DNA of 22,593 bases from Reticulomyxa filosa (Eukaryota > Foraminifera > Reticulomyxidae). The position numbers and the translations under genes are program-made. Each line of letters begins with the position of its first letter. Within the stretch, counting starts at the first letter, position 1. The notes beneath the pieces are model-generated. The model did not search any database. It worked only from the letters and a program-made list of their open reading frames with translations, and was not told the origin of the DNA. Below are positions 8,901-18,383 of the stretch, in pieces. The DNA is taken from contig ASPP01026239.1 in assembly GCA_000512085.1 (NCBI GenBank), positions 1-22,593 of the forward strand, written 5' to 3'.

Positions 8901-10082
8901 ATGCATTCAAATGACATTACCAAACGGCAAGAAAGTGAAAACGTGGACACCGCACCTTCCTTTGAAACGTTGACCCCATTGCCTGTTCCATTTCGTCATA
9001 CGCGATGTGTGACCTACAAAGATGAGATTCTCATATGTGGGGGTTATCAAAACAATCAATGTTATTCCTATCACACACTCAAAAATGAGTACAAATACAT
9101 CTGCTCTTACCCGGATGGCTTTCCATTGCGTCGACACTGTGTAGTGAAGATTGTGAGTGGCACACACAGAAAGGACAGCACCTTGTTGTCGTTTGGTGGA
9201 TATGAAAATGAAAAAAAGCACGCAGTTGTGCTGAGATATAAGAGCGTTTGGAACAGTGATGAAAAAAAGGAGATTGGAATTGAAAGGGCAAATGGTTATA
9301 ACAAATGGCTTCCCTTTACTGACAATGACAACAATCCAATTTGCATTGGAAGAGACGAAAGTAATTACGAAGGAGTGCGTGCAGTGATTGGTGGAAGCAA
9401 TAATCATTTGTTGTTTATTGTTTACGAGCCGAGAAATATTGATGTGTTTGATTTGCACACATTTCAATTTGTGAAGCAGGACATTTTGCCATGTGTATCC
9501 GATGTATATTATCCGTGTTTGATATCAAAGCTAAAAAGCGAAGCCGCAATGATGCAAACAAAAAAAAAGAAAACCGAAATGGTGTTACTTTGCAATGAAA
9601 CAGGATTGGCAATTGACTACAGTGAAGAAAATAATGCATTTCAATTCAACAAATTGCAGCTTTGTACAACCATTAAAACATTCCATGCGTATGCCTGTGT
9701 ATGTGTTGATGATATCGTTTTGATTTTTGGTGGATTTGGTGGCTTTTCCATTGGCATTTCCAAAGACGTCTACAAGTACTCGATTGCAAAGAACAAATGG
9801 ATGAAATTTGATTGCACTTTGCCAATTCAACTACACGAATGTGAAGGAGTATTGAGCGAAGACAATACTTCTGCGTACATACTGGGAGGGTGCAGCATAG
9901 ACGAAGGCTCGCCGATACATGTGAAGACAAATGTAAAGCAATGGACGAAGGAGCATGCAACAGAAAAAGAGAAACGATGGATTACCGAGGAAGAAGAAAA
10001 AATAGAGGTGGAAAAGATAAAAGCTGAACTGGAAGAAATGGAACAGGAATTGGATATTAAAAAACTAAAAGTTAAGAAATGA
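8901..10082 (+). CDS. kelch-repeat beta-propeller protein with coiled-coil tail
   Basis: A single open frame of 393 residues from ATG to TGA with more balanced composition than the flanking DNA. Kelch blades are marked by double-Gly motifs: ILICGGYQNNQCYSYH (~43-58), TLLSFGGYENEKK (~94-106), RAVIGGSNN (~160-168), IVLIFGGFGGF (~272-282) and AYILGGCSIDEG (~325-336). Aromatic/Trp positions such as NKWMKF complete the pattern. Residues ~350-393 are Glu/Lys-rich (TEEEEKIEVEKIKAELEEME) and would form a short coiled coil. No BTB, F-box or membrane segment is present. The wording of the first blades is typical of a large kelch family I associate with Reticulomyxa filosa. Expected to be a cytosolic protein-binding scaffold; partner unknown. 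Confidence 0.88.
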   Translation: MHSNDITKRQESENVDTAPSFETLTPLPVPFRHTRCVTYKDEILICGGYQNNQCYSYHTLKNEYKYICSYPDGFPLRRHCVVKIVSGTHRKDSTLLSFGGYENEKKHAVVLRYKSVWNSDEKKEIGIERANGYNKWLPFTDNDNNPICIGRDESNYEGVRAVIGGSNNHLLFIVYEPRNIDVFDLHTFQFVKQDILPCVSDVYYPCLISKLKSEAAMMQTKKKKTEMVLLCNETGLAIDYSEENNAFQFNKLQLCTTIKTFHAYACVCVDDIVLIFGGFGGFSIGISKDVYKYSIAKNKWMKFDCTLPIQLHECEGVLSEDNTSAYILGGCSIDEGSPIHVKTNVKQWTKEHATEKEKRWITEEEEKIEVEKIKAELEEMEQELDIKKLKVKK

Positions 10083-10321
10083 CTGAAAAGATATCATGTT
10101 AAAAAAAAAATCAAAAAAAAAATAAAAATAAAACAAAATATAGAGATTCAAAGAAGTGAAAATAATAGTCGAACATTGGAACAGACTATTGTGCATCAAA
10201 TTGGGATGGATTGATGAATTCGACATAATCATTTCACGATATATTTTGGTACATTTGTTTTATCTTTTGCTTCCTTTTTGTTTTGACAGGTTCCTTTGAA
10301 AGAAAACAATCACAAAAATAG

Positions 10322-11215
10322 ATGAAATATTTCAAACCTGTAAAAGCAATTTCTGCACATCCCAATAGGATAAACAGTGTAAAATTTTCACCCAATGGAA
10401 CAAAAGTTATTTCAGCTTCCAACGATAAAACAATACAAGTATGGGACATTGAATCAGGAAATAAAATTCAAACGTTGGAAGGACATTTACATTTTGTGAA
10501 CGATGCCAAATTTTCACCAGATGGCAATATTGTTGTGTCTGGCTCTGAGGATAAAACCATTCGATTATGGGATGTAAAATCAGGAAGAGAGATTCATAAG
10601 CTAAAAGGACATTTAGGTGGCGTAACATGTGTCCAATTTTCGCCAGACGGGGGTATGATTGTTTCATGTTCAAAAGATAAAACTATTCGATTGTGGGATG
10701 CCAAATCAGGTGAAGAAAGAGAAAAATTGGTCATACATTCGAAACGGATAAAGACAGTACAATTTTCTCCAAATGGTCAATCAATTGTATCTTCATCGCT
10801 TGACACGACAATTGTTACACGAAATGTAAAGTCGAGTGAAAGAAAGCACCAATTAATTGGGCGTTTATTGTTGGTATTATCAGCACAATTTTCACCCGAC
10901 AGTCAATTTCTTGTCGGCTATTCCTGGGATCAAATCGTCCGAACTTGGGATTTGAGATCAGGCAAGGTAGTACACAAATTGAAAGGTCATTCCGATCGGA
11001 TAAAGGGGGCCAGATATTCAACTGATGGCCAAACTATTATCTCTTATTCCGTCGACAAAACAATTCGGCTGTGGGACATAAAATTAGGACTGGAAATACA
11101 AAAATTGAAAGTAGCCCCAAAAGACTATGTGACAAAACTTGATGTTTCACCGGATGGTAATGCAATTGTTTCATCTTCCAAAAATGGAAAAATCCAACTT
11201 TGGAGGTCATTGTGA
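10322..11215 (+). CDS. WD40-repeat protein, single seven-blade propeller
   Basis: An open frame of 297 residues containing seven WD40 repeats of about 42 residues, enough for one closed propeller and nothing else. Repeats 1-3 and 6 are canonical (for example FSPDGNIVVSGSEDKTIRLWD). Repeats 4 and 5 have lost their usual GH, and repeat 4 also lacks WD (VTRNVKSS), while repeat 7 ends LWRSL at the stop. The start ATG is used because repeat 1 is complete after it. The preceding bases AAAAATAG would also fit an intron acceptor, so an upstream exon cannot be excluded. It lies 239 bp after the kelch gene on the same strand. Probable scaffold protein. Confidence 0.87.
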   Translation: MKYFKPVKAISAHPNRINSVKFSPNGTKVISASNDKTIQVWDIESGNKIQTLEGHLHFVNDAKFSPDGNIVVSGSEDKTIRLWDVKSGREIHKLKGHLGGVTCVQFSPDGGMIVSCSKDKTIRLWDAKSGEEREKLVIHSKRIKTVQFSPNGQSIVSSSLDTTIVTRNVKSSERKHQLIGRLLLVLSAQFSPDSQFLVGYSWDQIVRTWDLRSGKVVHKLKGHSDRIKGARYSTDGQTIISYSVDKTIRLWDIKLGLEIQKLKVAPKDYVTKLDVSPDGNAIVSSSKNGKIQLWRSL

Positions 11216-11883
11216 ATGTTATACAAGCTGAGGCCACTCTGAAAAAAAAATTTTTTTTTTCTTACAAATATGTTTGACAGACAACAATGACCGAACAAAG
11301 ACATGTCTATTTTTACAATTTTTATACATACAAGTTGTTCCATAGAAAAAAATAATATTTTCAAAAGACAAGGTTATTTTTCAAGTCATTTGTTGTCTTT
11401 ATAAATTCTTTCAAAAAATATAACTAATAATCAGACACAAACCTATTTGAGACCTGGTAAGTGTCATAATTTTTTTGAACAATTGCGAAAGTATTATAAT
11501 TTTTGTTTTCTAAACTAAACTAAAAAATGGTGGCTAGTCGTTATTCATCATTTGTTTAGTAATGATTTTTAAAATTAATTTGTGACTTTGAAATATTCCC
11601 TATAATCAGATTGAAAAAGATACAAGAGTATTATTGTTCGTAGTATTTATTTCTGTTTTTTGTTAAAGATTTTTCTCTTCAGTGTAACTCGTTGAATGGT
11701 ATAGTTGTACAGCCCGATGTAAGACTGAGCAGTCAATTTTCGCAAAAACAACTCTACAGTGAAAAAAACTTCTTTTGTTATCAAAAAAATAGAAGTAGTG
11801 TAACGAATTTTTAAAACAAGAAATGAAAGCCTTTGGCGAAAGGGGGCAAGGGGAAAAAAAAAGAAATATAATATTCGAGAAAA
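11216..11883. other. intergenic region upstream of the large membrane-protein gene
   Basis: 668 bp, AT-rich, with no coding frame accepted. A palindromic A9T10 block (11242-11260) lies just after the WD40 stop codon and could take part in 3' processing. The region directly before 11884 presumably carries the promoter and leader of the membrane-protein gene. Minus-strand frames here and into 11884-12366 are shadows. Confidence 0.5.
11242..11260. repeat. A9T10 palindrome after the WD40 gene
   Basis: Nine A's are followed directly by ten T's, 27 bp after the WD40 stop codon. In RNA this can fold on itself or act as an A-rich 3'-end signal. It may also be simple homopolymer drift. Confidence 0.3.
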
Positions 11884-14800
11884 ATGGAAAGACGCCTCTT
11901 TGGCTCATTACTTTGTTCAATAATAACGCTCTTGAGTTTGTTTCGTGTGATCCAAAGTTACGAAATAAGCTGTGAGACAAATACAGTATGGACCTGTCGG
12001 TCAAACTCAAGTAACCCGAAGTGTGTAATAACCGTTTCACCAAGCAAGTGTGAAAATGAAGCAATAATGCCAACCTCAATATTGATTGAGATGAGTGTGG
12101 ACAACAGCGATACGAAAGTGAGTTTTTACAATGAGATTGTGTGTGACGTGGATCAATGTCAGCAAACGAAGATAAGCATTGAGTTGGTAGGAGCAACGCC
12201 AACGACGAGTCGAATGGTGCACGTGGAGAATAAAATCGAATGCCAAGGCAGCGAGAATAGAAACGACAAAACATGCCAACACATGAACATCAGTATCGAA
12301 ACTGCTCCTTTGGCCAACACGTCTGTGGGCAGTAGCAACTCGACTTTGGCATGCATACAAAGTCAATGCTATGACTTGACGATGACTGGCGTTGGGACTG
12401 ATCTAATCATTCAAGACGATAGATCTCACAACATTAATATCTTTGGAGCATTGGCTAATTCATTGCTAATAGTTGATAATAATATATACATACAAATATA
12501 TATATATATATATATATTTTATATTTATGTACAAATGTATACTCTTAAAAAAAATAAAATAATAATAATGGAATAGGTGAGTAACAGCTCAATGTTCAAT
12601 ACATTGATGAATAGTAAAGTGTATTGTTCGACATCGACGTGTAACATCAAATGTGTGTCGGTGGAGAACGAGAACAACCGAAGCTGTGGGAAAGGCTTGT
12701 GGATCGAGACGAAGAACGGAGTTGCGTCAACAAGCAGTGTGTCAGGATACCAAATTGTAAGCAGCGAGTTGTCAATGGTTTGTCCGTGGACGTCGAAGAA
12801 CAGATGCTTTGCGGGTGCAAACTTGTATATGCAAAGCCCTTTGAAAGAGTGTGCGATCGGCCCACTGTTCGAAGAGAACCATCCAAATGTGGTGACGAAC
12901 CTCTGGGGATGTGAGGCCAGTACGTATCTGTCTACATGCAGTGCACGCATTAGCAGTGCTATTTGGTCATTGGTGCCATCTCCGCCTTCGCATTCACCTT
13001 CGCATTCACCTTCGCGAGCGCCTACAGCCGCACCGTTACTGTCGTCGACACTATCGTCAGAGTCGACTACATCCACATCCACATCCACATCCACATCCAC
13101 ATCCACGCCACCTACGAAAGCACCCGCACTCTTTCCGTCCTCGTCGCCGTGGGTCGTGAACAATGCGACCACGCCGTGCCATTCCTTACAATGTCCGTTT
13201 AACAACTCGGTGGTGTGTCAGACCTTCCCCGTTGTCTACGTACTCAATATCTCCGTGGACGTCGCCGACATCCTCAGTTTCATTCGCTATAACCTGTCCG
13301 ACGCCCCCGTCGTCCAGTTGCCAATGCTCTTGTATAACCAACTGCTTTGCACAGATGAGCTCCCTTGTTATGGACAGTGGACCATCCAGTTGTCTATGGA
13401 TCACGTCAACGCGAGCGACACTCAAAGTTTTTTTTTTTTTTTTTTAAAAAAAAAAACTAAATCTTTTTTTAACGAGTGACAAATAATAAACATATATAAA
13501 AACAAAATATAATAACAATGTTCAAAAAAGCGTGGGAGGAAACCACGAATGCAATGTTCCCACTGTTTGCATTGCAGACGGAACTGCGATGTGCTACCAA
13601 CGTGGCGTGCGGGGATCTAAGTGACATCACAATGCGAGGTCTAGTGAATGGGAAAAACGAATCGACCGACTGGACTCGTCTGCATCAAAAAGACGGCGCA
13701 TGGCCTGATGGACTACCACTTGGACGTGCGTCTAATGAGTGCAGGGCCTTTTGTTATCGACTTGTCGCACGCGATCAAGTCCATTCGCCACTTTGTTGCC
13801 AACTCAAAGTTGGCGCTAACCGTGAATAATGACCGCTGGCAGTCAAACACAAGTAGCAACAACGCCGACAGCACGTCGACGGCAGTTCAAATATCGTCCT
13901 GGGATTATGTAGTTGTCCAACAGTCGGGACTGACAGCCAATGTCTTGGATATCTATCAGTGTGATAGTGTTAATATTAGCACTGAAAACTGGGCCAATTC
14001 CATAGTGAATCTGTATCGAGTTAATATTAGCAATAGCAATAACAATAACAGTGGTGATAATGTAATTGTGGCTAGTTGTCGTGGCGAGTGCACGGACAAC
14101 AAGTGGATGATAGAACAGGATACAACGACGTCGAGTCAGATAACGTGTGCCGACAATTGCGCGCGGAACAATGTGTCAGTGAGCACAGCTGTGAACACTG
14201 ACGTGGGTACCAGCGTGGTGACGTGCGACGGATGTGTATGGGACGACAGCAGCGTCGTTGTGACGGACACGTCGTTACAAGTGAATTGTTTGGAAGAGAA
14301 CAGTTGCAGTGGAGAGGCACATGTGGACCACCGCGACGCTCATGGACATGTTCGACTGTACTTGCAGGGCAAGCGAACCGGGCGTGATGCACACTTATTT
14401 TGTCCGGCGTCGTTGCAGCAGTCTTGTGTCGTCGAATGCATTAAAGATTATGGCGGCAGAGATATGGTCATTTATGTCAATACCACCACTACATCATCAT
14501 CATCATCATCATCTTCTTCTTCTTCTTCTTTAGATGGAAGTAATAAGATAATACATTGGAGAGATCAATTGCAATTGATCGGACATCAACCCACGTGCTT
14601 TTATCACGCGCAGGTGCGGGATTTGAACGACCACTCGCGGGTCTGTTGGCTGTCATTTCGCGAAAAAAAGCACATTGGCACGTCGGCGTTGGACAAATAT
14701 TCGTGGGAGTGCGCCCGTCCGTCGTTTGACTCGCTGTTGCTGGTGGCGGCCGTTGGAACAAGTGTCTTGCTCGTGTTGCTCTTGCCGCTGCTGCTGCGAC

Positions 14801-17049
14801 AGCAATGGTGGTGTTGTCGTTGCTGCAATTGCAATGCATCATCATCTTTGATTATCCATCCCATGTTCCATTTCTTTGATGTCAGTCATCAAGTATATAC
14901 CACTTTGTGGACAATGCTGTTCCTGTATGATGTGGGCATCTTTGTCATTCTGCTATACAACGATAGTCCCTCCACGCAAAATCGCCTCTTCCGCATCGCT
15001 ATCAAATACACACTCATCTTCCACTGGGTGCTGTGCGCGCTACTGTTCATCATTGCGTTCCGAGAGTTCCGCTTCTTTTACTGCTGTCGTCGATCGCCAC
15101 AGTTAGCCGATGCCATTGATACGTACAATGACAGCTATGACAAGAACAACAACAAGAATAATAACAATCGCCAACCTCACTATAAAAGAAATGAACCAAA
15201 TAACGCTAACGATAATGATGGCAATGATGATGGTAATGACGGTGATGATGATGATGATGATGATGATAAGAATGATGGCAATGGTAGTGAGGACAAGAAG
15301 GAAATGAGCAATGGAATTTGGTTGGATGTGACATCGAAAGGAAAGACAAAAAAGAAAAAGCAGCAAAATGAACAGAACTCGAGATCGATGGAGATGGCTA
15401 TACCAACTTCTAGTCAAGTATTTGAGCAAGAAGGGTTCTTCGACAATGATAGTCTAATCGATTTTTACAGCGATAACTACTCGAAGGTGCTATTGCTAAT
15501 AATCGCGTGTCAACTGCTCGACATTCCGTATCTCACCAAAGGTCTCAAGGATCCAAACACCGGACTCGTGCCGCTCATCGTCGTGACTGCCCTCATGTGC
15601 ATAGGCACGTCGCTGGGACCCATCATCCTTTGCTGTCTCGGACTCTCGTACGGCCTCGTTACCATTGAAATCTGGGCGCAGCCTGGGCGCTACGGCGACA
15701 ACGACGACTTGGTCGGCGATTTGGACATTGTCGTCAAGCAGGTACACTACGCTTGGATCGCTCTGATTGCTGCCATGTTCGTATGCAATGGCTTTCGAAA
15801 TCCGTATGTGTCCAATCTCGGATGGAGATGGCTCGGAATGATCGTAAGCATCATGGACTTGGTCACCAACATTGGAGTGGTCGTTACCATGTTTCGATAT
15901 CAACACTATGTCTTATTCGCTCTTCAATTGGCTATCCTTCTCTTTGCTCTGTTCTTCAATGCCTTTCTGCTGCCCTGGATACACGCACACATCTTTGTGC
16001 TTCAACCACAACTCAAGCCTTTTCGGCCGCCTCGTCAATACACGCCCTTCTCCACGCTCTGCTTTGCTTTGGGACTGGGCGATCTCTATTCCACCTTCTC
16101 CATGCTCGCTTTGGCCAATACCACAACCGCTACCAACAGCGACAGTGATAGTGGCACTATAACCACGGCGACAATAGACGAACTGTTTGCTACGTATGAC
16201 CAATATCGCTTTTGGACAATGTGCTGGAGCTCTTTTCCTAGCATTGCCTTGCAAATCTTTATCATATCCATGCACACCAATGTGTCCTATGTGTACAGCA
16301 TCGGCTGGTCTTTGACCTGGGGAGTCTTCTCCATTGTCGCCACGCTGCTGCTCTATTGGTCCAGACATCCACTGCAATCGCAACTCGACGATGCAGACGA
16401 ACAACACGAGCACAAAGACGACAACTTAGTTGTTCCTTCCAATGATCATATTAATAATAATAATGCCAGTCAATCACCTGCAAATGTTGAAAACCAACTG
16501 CAAGGGTCGTTACAACATTGGAACTGGGTATCCCATCCCTCATTCATCAATTATTGCTTGTATACGTTTGTGTATCCTGTACTCTTTATCATCAGCGACT
16601 TCATGTGCCGCTGCTTGCCCTTCATCGCCCTTGCACTGGTTGCGCCGCCTTATGTGTACGCCTGTGTCTTGGTCGCCTTGGCCCTCTATTGCGCCATGTA
16701 CTCGTACCACATGCTGCAAGTACACTTTGTCTTGCGCGGAGACATTCGATCTGGAATTCAATTCACGTGGTTCTTTTTTTGGATTAGTTTGTGGTCCAGT
16801 GCAGTTTACTTTTTACCTTGCTCCGATCCCAACTTCCCCTTTTTACCTAATGTCTTCAAACGAGATAAATATGCCAATGAACAAGTGAAACGCTTGGCCA
16901 TTGGCCTCTTTATCTCACTCGTTGCCCTCGTCTTTGACTATCATCAAGACCACAAATGGCGCTATATTGCTATTACTATCATTTTTTGGATTTTCATACT
17001 CATCAACTGGTTCACCTTTGCCAAACTGTCCAGATTTCTTAATTTCTGA
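11884..17049 (+). CDS. large multi-pass membrane protein: signal peptide, Cys-pair-repeat ectodomain, XKR-like membrane region (three exons)
   Basis: Exons 11884-12471, 12577-13426 and 13531-17049 join in phase to about 1651 residues, provided one extra base is discounted in an AAAAA run near 13687-13691. A signal peptide (MERRLFGSLLCSIITLLSLF..., cut about residue 25) leads a ~850-residue ectodomain with many N-glycosylation sequons, recurring C-x(3-9)-C pairs followed by beta-type I-x-I/V-x-V segments, and Ser/Thr/Pro linkers. From about 14730 to 17030 there are about 14 hydrophobic segments, broken by acidic Asn/Asp/Lys loops (15120-15400 and 16370-16520). The stretch DLVTNIGVVV...ALQLAILLFALFF (15850-15970) and the later SSFPSIALQIFIISM (16228-16272) recall the D-x-x-T-D and PQL-x-LQ-x-Y regions of XK-related scramblases. 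That resemblance is my reading, not a search result. Alternative: a foraminiferan-specific membrane receptor family. Confidence 0.8.
12472..12576 (+). other. intron 1 of the membrane-protein gene (105 bp, phase 0)
   Basis: GTTGAT...GAATAG. It contains a (TA)n run at 12497-12517 and an in-frame stop if retained. Removal joins ANSLLI to VSNSSMFNTLM and keeps the Cys-rich ectodomain reading. Confidence 0.75.
13071..13112 (+). repeat. hexamer minisatellite (ATCCAC)x7 in coding sequence
   Basis: Seven perfect ATCCAC units encode an alternating Ser-Thr stretch in the ectodomain linker, next to a Ser-Pro-His repeat (about 12984-13020). The linker is probably an O-glycosylated stalk, and the array could vary in length between alleles. 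Confidence 0.85.
13427..13530 (+). other. intron 2 of the membrane-protein gene (104 bp, phase 1) with T18A11 block
   Basis: GTTTTT...AAAAAG. The donor is followed at once by 18 T's and then 11 A's, a self-complementary block. Retention leads to a stop. Splicing joins NASDTQ through a split ACG codon to WEETTNAMFPLF, which continues the Cys-pair ectodomain (ELRCATNVACGDL). Confidence 0.7.
14493..14530 (+). repeat. TCA/TCT trinucleotide run (poly-Ser)
   Basis: About seven TCA codons followed by about six TCT codons encode a poly-serine stretch late in the ectodomain of the membrane protein. It is a coding microsatellite and probably a flexible linker. Confidence 0.8.
15190..15310 (+). repeat. 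AAT/GAT-rich coding low-complexity tract
   Basis: Repeated GAT, AAT and GGC codons, including a GATGAT run at about 15243-15268, encode an Asn/Asp-rich loop between hydrophobic segments. The side of the membrane is not known, but a charged loop of this kind is usually cytosolic. Confidence 0.7.
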
Positions 17050-18383
17050 GACTACTTTCAAACTATTCACTCCGAGTTTTTTTTTCCATTCATTCTTCTT
17101 CTTTCGTTTTTGTGTGTATGCTAGTCATCGTCGTCCGTTGGTTTGTTCTTTTTTTTTTTCTCCAACAAGGAGAAAAAACAAAAATAAATTGACAAAAATC
17201 TAACAGTGTTTTTTTTGTAAATATAAAAAATTGGGGATAAAAAAAGAAAACAGCTTTTTTGGCACTGTCTTGACTTTCAAAATTTAGGTTTGTTGGGTTT
17301 TTCTGATTATCCCCGAATTCGATTAAAAGGCTCTTGTTTGCTGACAAGCTTTTCTGAATCGTAACAACTTACAAAAACAATTTTCTTTTTAAGATACTTA
17401 TCACTAGCACGTAGCTCTTTACTTGAATTTTGATAGTGAGATATTTTTTTTTTAAAAGAGTGGACATGATATGCTCAAGATACCTCTCTTTAAAAATTAC
17501 AAAGCCAATCAATGAAGACCACAAAACGTATTTTAAACAAAGAAAACAAGAAAAACACACAAGTGTCTCCATCTCACAACCTAGATAAACAAACAACAAC
17601 GTCCCACTTGTTGTAGAAGCCGCCAGCAAAAACAACAAAGCACACCAAATACATAAAGCGACATCAAGGAAGTACAACAAAAACTTTTATGCTCTCTTGC
17701 AACTTTTTTTCTTGTTATACTTGTCACCAAACAAAGGCACTGTTTCTTTTCATCAAATAAACTAAAGAAAAAATTACTTCTTTTGGGGCGTATAAAAATA
17801 ACAAAAGGAGAGTAAGGCAGCAGGGGAAGGAAACAAATAAATAATAAATAATGGAAATATTTTATGCACAACAAAGTTTTTTGGGAAAACACAATGAAAT
17901 AAATAAAAACAACATTTAAACCACGTACTAAAAAATTGGAATAATTAAATAACATCAACATTCTTGTTCACAACACGTTTTAAAAAAACAAAACATTTAT
18001 TTTTACACAATTAGTGCACACTTTTTTTTTGTGTGTAATTTTTTGTTCGTTTTCCAAATAATAAAAAGGATGAAAACAATGAGTAAGATCAACAGTGACA
18101 ACAAATAAAAATTTACCTCACACTATTTCATACTTGGCAATGTGTATTGTTTCAAACACTCAAATAGTTTTTACACATTAAAAAAAGCAAAGTGCCAATT
18201 AAAACTATTACACATAAAAAAATATCTGTTTTTGACACGTGGTATGTGTGGAGAATTTATTTTTGCTTGTGTTTTTTTGAAGTTTTGGCTCCAAATCGAT
18301 CTTTACTATTTTTTTCCCCTCCATTGTTTAAGATTACAAAAAAAACGGTGGGAAAAAAAGAGAAAAAAAAGAAAAGAAAAAGG
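17050..18383. other. intergenic region between convergent genes
   Basis: About 1.33 kb between the stops of the membrane-protein gene (+) and the HAD gene (-). It is AT-rich with poly-A and poly-T tracts. The open frames on either strand are Phe/Lys/Leu/Cys-rich and not believable. A perfect 10-bp hairpin lies at 17154-17178. No RNA gene or repeat-family remnant is recognised. Confidence 0.5.
17154..17178 (+). repeat. perfect 10-bp hairpin with 5-nt loop, possible 3'-end structure
   Basis: TTTTTTCTCC (17154-17163) and GGAGAAAAAA (17169-17178) pair perfectly around an AACAA loop, about 105 bp after the stop of the membrane-protein gene. The U-rich and A-rich flanks can extend the stem. It probably lies in the 3' UTR or at the transcript end; a role in 3' processing is inferred from position only. 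Confidence 0.4.

Noticed and set aside
8907-9960. Minus-strand frames under the kelch gene
   Set aside because: They are shadows: Cys/His/Ile-rich composition with no domain, opposite a frame with clear kelch motifs.
12525-13205. Minus-strand 226-codon frame with a (VD)n run
   Set aside because: It is the antisense of the Ser-Thr hexamer repeat and crosses the predicted intron; the plus strand has the coherent Cys-pair ectodomain.
14720-17049. Reading the membrane region as a seven-helix G-protein-coupled receptor
   Set aside because: There are about 14 hydrophobic segments with large charged loops, and no receptor motifs such as DRY or NPxxY are visible.
4314-17317. 13-bp repeat GATTATCCCCGAA at 4314-4326 and 17305-17317
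   Set aside because: A shared 13-mer is within chance expectation for a 22.6-kb window and the flanks do not match.
17369-17961. Minus-strand frames of 103 and 126 codons
   Set aside because: They are Phe/Leu/Cys-rich, overlap each other in different frames, and show no domain; they are best explained by AT-rich DNA.
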